Positions 6,271-7,308 of a stretch of 7,308 nt of DNA are shown piece by piece. The stretch spans positions 1 through 7,308 of the forward strand of contig CABSMD010000130.1 in NCBI GenBank assembly GCA_902478725.1, written 5' to 3'. How positions within the stretch are numbered: position 1 is the first letter of the stretch; every line of letters starts with the position of its first letter. The notes under the pieces were generated by a model that saw nothing but the letters and a program-made list of their open reading frames with translations, had not been told where the DNA came from and did not search any database. The stretch is from an uncultured Clostridia bacterium (lineage in GTDB: Bacteria > Bacillota > Clostridia > HGM11514). Position numbers and translations under genes: made by a program.

Positions 6271-6462
6271 CAATTCCTCCGAGCTCTGATCGGTGGGGAG
6301 GAAAAGCCAAAACAGCTTAACTCGCTAATCGGCCGGCGTTTTGCGTTTGTTTCTGCGATGACCGCATTTTGAAAAGGGTTGACAGAGGATTTGCCGTTTG
6401 CACTGACACATTGGGATATTGAGACTGGTAAAACAGTGTTGCAGTTGCTGGAACAGAAATGA
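6271..6462 (+). pseudogene. Broken coding remnant with an in-frame TGA
   Basis: A single frame from 6271 (after TGA at 6268-6270) to TGA at 6460-6462 reads as coherent protein on both sides of one internal TGA at 6370-6372. Before it come FLRALIGGEEKPKQL, then LIGRRFAFVSAMTAF; after it come KGLTEDLPFALTHWDIETG, then KTVLQLLEQK. Composition and hydrophobic pattern are those of a real protein, and the two halves share one frame, so this looks like the 3' end of a gene with a nonsense mutation and a lost 5' end. No start codon with a ribosome site lies upstream. The family is not recognised. The 262 bases between the methyltransferase and ybaK hold only this remnant and the terminator. Confidence 0.6.
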
Positions 6463-6478
6463 ATACCATCTAAATAAA

Positions 6479-6514
6479 ACGGCTGGTGGAATCACATTTC
6501 CGCCAGCCGTTTTT
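6479..6514. terminator. Bidirectional rho-independent terminator between convergent genes
   Basis: ACGGCTGGTGGAA (6479-6491) pairs with TTCCGCCAGCCGT (6498-6510) to give a 13-bp stem with one G-T wobble pair and a 6-base loop. On the plus strand it is followed by a T run (6510-6514), ending the plus-strand run. Read on the minus strand, the stem is followed by GTTTTATTTA, ending ybaK. The ybaK stop codon (6492-6494) lies in the loop, so the last codons of ybaK form one arm of its own terminator. Confidence 0.88.
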
Positions 6515-6986
6515 CTGTATCACATACAATATCGCATACATCAAACCGAATGATTTTTCCCAAATCGTCCGGGCGCATTTCTACTTGATAGCCAATCTTG
6601 CCTGCGCTGAACAAGATGGTTTCAAACTGCTCAGCGCTCACGTCCAACGTTGTGATAAACTGCTTTTTCATACCGATGGGTGAGCAACCTCCATGGATAT
6701 ATCCGGTGAGCGGAAATAAGTCTTTTGATTTTATCATTTCGATAGATTTTTCCTTTACACGGGAAGCTGCCTTTTTCAAATCAAGCTCCTTGTTCACCGG
6801 AATGATAAAGACATAGTACTGCTTTGATTTGCCCACTGTCACCAACGTTTTAAATACCTGATTAGGATTTTGATTTAACACCTCAGCCACCTCGATCCCG
6901 CTAACCGCGTCGGTATCCGCATAGCAGTGGCTTGTATATGTTACCTTCGCCTTATCTAAAAGGCGCATCACATTTGTTTTTTCCAT
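6492..6986 (-). CDS. ybaK: Cys-tRNA(Pro) deacylase, YbaK/EbsC family
   Basis: The enzyme hydrolyses cysteine wrongly attached to tRNA(Pro) by prolyl-tRNA synthetase, a trans-editing step in the cytoplasm. The 164-residue product is full length for bacterial YbaK (about 155-165). Visible family blocks are an N-terminal helix (MRLLDKAKVTYTSHCY), the core NPNQVFKTLVT with conserved Lys46, YYVFIIPVNKELDLKKAA (57-74), and the signature GYIHGGCSPIGMKK (95-108), whose Gly-rich loop and Ser-Pro-Ile-Gly form the substrate pocket. The gene converges with the plus-strand run and shares a terminator with it. Its ribosome site is weak (GATGAAG just before the ATG on the minus strand). A promoter at 7117-7145 would give a leader of about 120 bases containing an inverted repeat. 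Confidence 0.95.
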   Translation of the reverse strand: MEKTNVMRLLDKAKVTYTSHCYADTDAVSGIEVAEVLNQNPNQVFKTLVTVGKSKQYYVFIIPVNKELDLKKAASRVKEKSIEMIKSKDLFPLTGYIHGGCSPIGMKKQFITTLDVSAEQFETILFSAGKIGYQVEMRPDDLGKIIRFDVCDIVCDTEKRLAEM

Positions 6987-7045
6987 ACTTCATCAACTTT
7001 CGTACATATAATAATATATTTATACCATAAATTTTGCTGGTACTG

Positions 7046-7113
7046 AGCAACTCCCTTTTCGCTGAATTAAATTCAAAACCGGCAGATATTTTTTTGTTGA
7101 AAAGCGAGTTGCT
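7046..7113. repeat. 15-bp imperfect inverted repeat with palindrome in the spacer
   Basis: AGCAACTCCCTTTTC (7046-7060) and GAAAAGCGAGTTGCT (7099-7113) are reverse complements except at one position, 14 of 15 matching, separated by 38 bases. The spacer contains a perfect TGAATT-A-AATTCA palindrome at 7063-7075. The element lies directly downstream of the minus-strand promoter, so it would form a long hairpin at the very start of the ybaK leader RNA, or act as a paired DNA site. There is no T run after either arm, so it is not a normal terminator. Confidence 0.7.
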
Positions 7114-7116
7114 TAC

Positions 7117-7145
7117 ATTATATCATAATCAAAGCTGGCTTGCAA
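7117..7145 (-). promoter_or_regulatory. Sigma-70/SigA-type promoter reading towards ybaK
   Basis: On the minus strand TTGCAA (7145-7140) is followed after exactly 17 bases by TATAAT (7122-7117), preceded by TGA to give an extended -10 (TGATATAAT). Transcription would start near 7108-7111, inside the right arm of the inverted repeat, and run into ybaK. The -35 box lies within the last codons of the upstream minus-strand ORF. It is the best promoter seen in the window. Confidence 0.65.
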
Positions 7146-7308
7146 ATTTCTCCGCCCGTTTGAGTTCCTGGTTTTTGCCTCCAACCGCACGCAGCACCTT
7201 TTCCCGAATCTCCACCCGTTTGGCGGCTTTTTCATTTATGGTGCTATCTGGGGCAAATATCTTCACATGAAACCCGTCTTTCTCATATTCCCGAACCAGT
7301 TTTTCCAT
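7129..7308 (-). CDS. Small basic protein or 3' end of a longer gene, unidentified
   Basis: On the minus strand a frame runs from the window edge to TGA at 7131-7129. The first three bases at the edge are ATG, so it is either a complete 59-residue protein or the tail of a longer one; the ribosome site would lie outside the window. It starts MEKLVREYEKDGFHVKIFAP and is then rich in Lys, Arg and Glu (INEKAAKRVEIREKVLRAVG), ending KNQELKRAEKFASQL. It is helical, soluble and lacks cysteine, signal peptide or membrane segment. I do not recognise the family. Amino-acid composition and the good helix pattern favour real coding over chance. The overlapping plus-strand frame at 7034-7270 is less protein-like. 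Confidence 0.55.
   Translation of the reverse strand: MEKLVREYEKDGFHVKIFAPDSTINEKAAKRVEIREKVLRAVGGKNQELKRAEKFASQL

Noticed and set aside
6274..6304. TTCCTCC / GGAGGAA hairpin as a terminator for the methyltransferase gene
   Set aside because: The loop is long, there is no T run after either arm, and the bases lie within a coding remnant. The strong terminator is at 6479-6514.
6370..6372. In-frame TGA as a selenocysteine codon
   Set aside because: The frame has no proper start, no convincing hairpin with a GU-containing loop directly follows the TGA, and the context is not a known selenoprotein motif. A nonsense mutation is simpler.
7034..7270. A 78-codon plus-strand frame over the ybaK upstream region
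   Set aside because: It covers the inverted repeat and promoter and is antisense to a more protein-like minus-strand frame. Its Ser/Phe-rich translation is typical of a shadow.
1..7308. Mobile element, integron cassette array or CRISPR array
   Set aside because: I found no transposase, integrase, direct-repeat array, repeated intergenic site between genes, or target-site duplication. The single inverted repeat at 7046-7113 is not enough.

Overview
The window looks like chromosome from a low-to-mid GC Gram-positive bacterium, most likely an anaerobic member of the Clostridia. The evidence is strong AGGAG-type ribosome binding sites, short intergenic gaps and protein families that are common in that class: an AlkZ-related protein, DUF3795, and a YgjP-like metallopeptidase. 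This placement is inferred from protein style, not from a marker gene.

Layout. Bases 1-6229 hold a plus-strand run: the 3' end of an unidentified gene; a ybjQ (UPF0145) gene with its middle deleted; a PNPOx-fold flavin protein; a start-less ORF remnant; an ArsC/Spx-type thioredoxin-fold protein; an ANT(6) aminoglycoside adenylyltransferase; a decayed Nudix gene; an out-of-frame foreign-looking tail; an AlkZ-related winged-helix protein; a YgjP-like zinc peptidase; a radical SAM enzyme; a cysteine-rich DUF3795 protein; and a class I SAM methyltransferase. Another broken coding remnant follows (6271-6462), then a bidirectional terminator (about 6479-6514). On the minus strand are ybaK (Cys-tRNA(Pro) deacylase), a leader with a 15-bp imperfect inverted repeat and a good promoter, and a small ORF whose stop is at 7129-7131.

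How the genes work together. Most intact genes are small, stand-alone functions (stress/redox, resistance, repair, RNA quality control), not steps of one pathway. The tight spacing suggests co-transcription of blocks such as 958-2179 and 2503-6229. The segment 3919-6229 (radical SAM, 11-cysteine DUF3795 protein, methyltransferase) is the best candidate for a functional partnership, but nothing in the sequence proves it.

The most distinctive feature is decay. At least four coding remnants lie between intact genes: ybjQ with an internal out-of-frame deletion, the start-less 717-953 frame, a Nudix gene that lost its catalytic Glu pair and its C-terminal half, and the 6271-6462 frame interrupted by TGA. 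No transposase, integrase, CRISPR array, tRNA or rRNA was found. I see no convincing new defence or mobile system.
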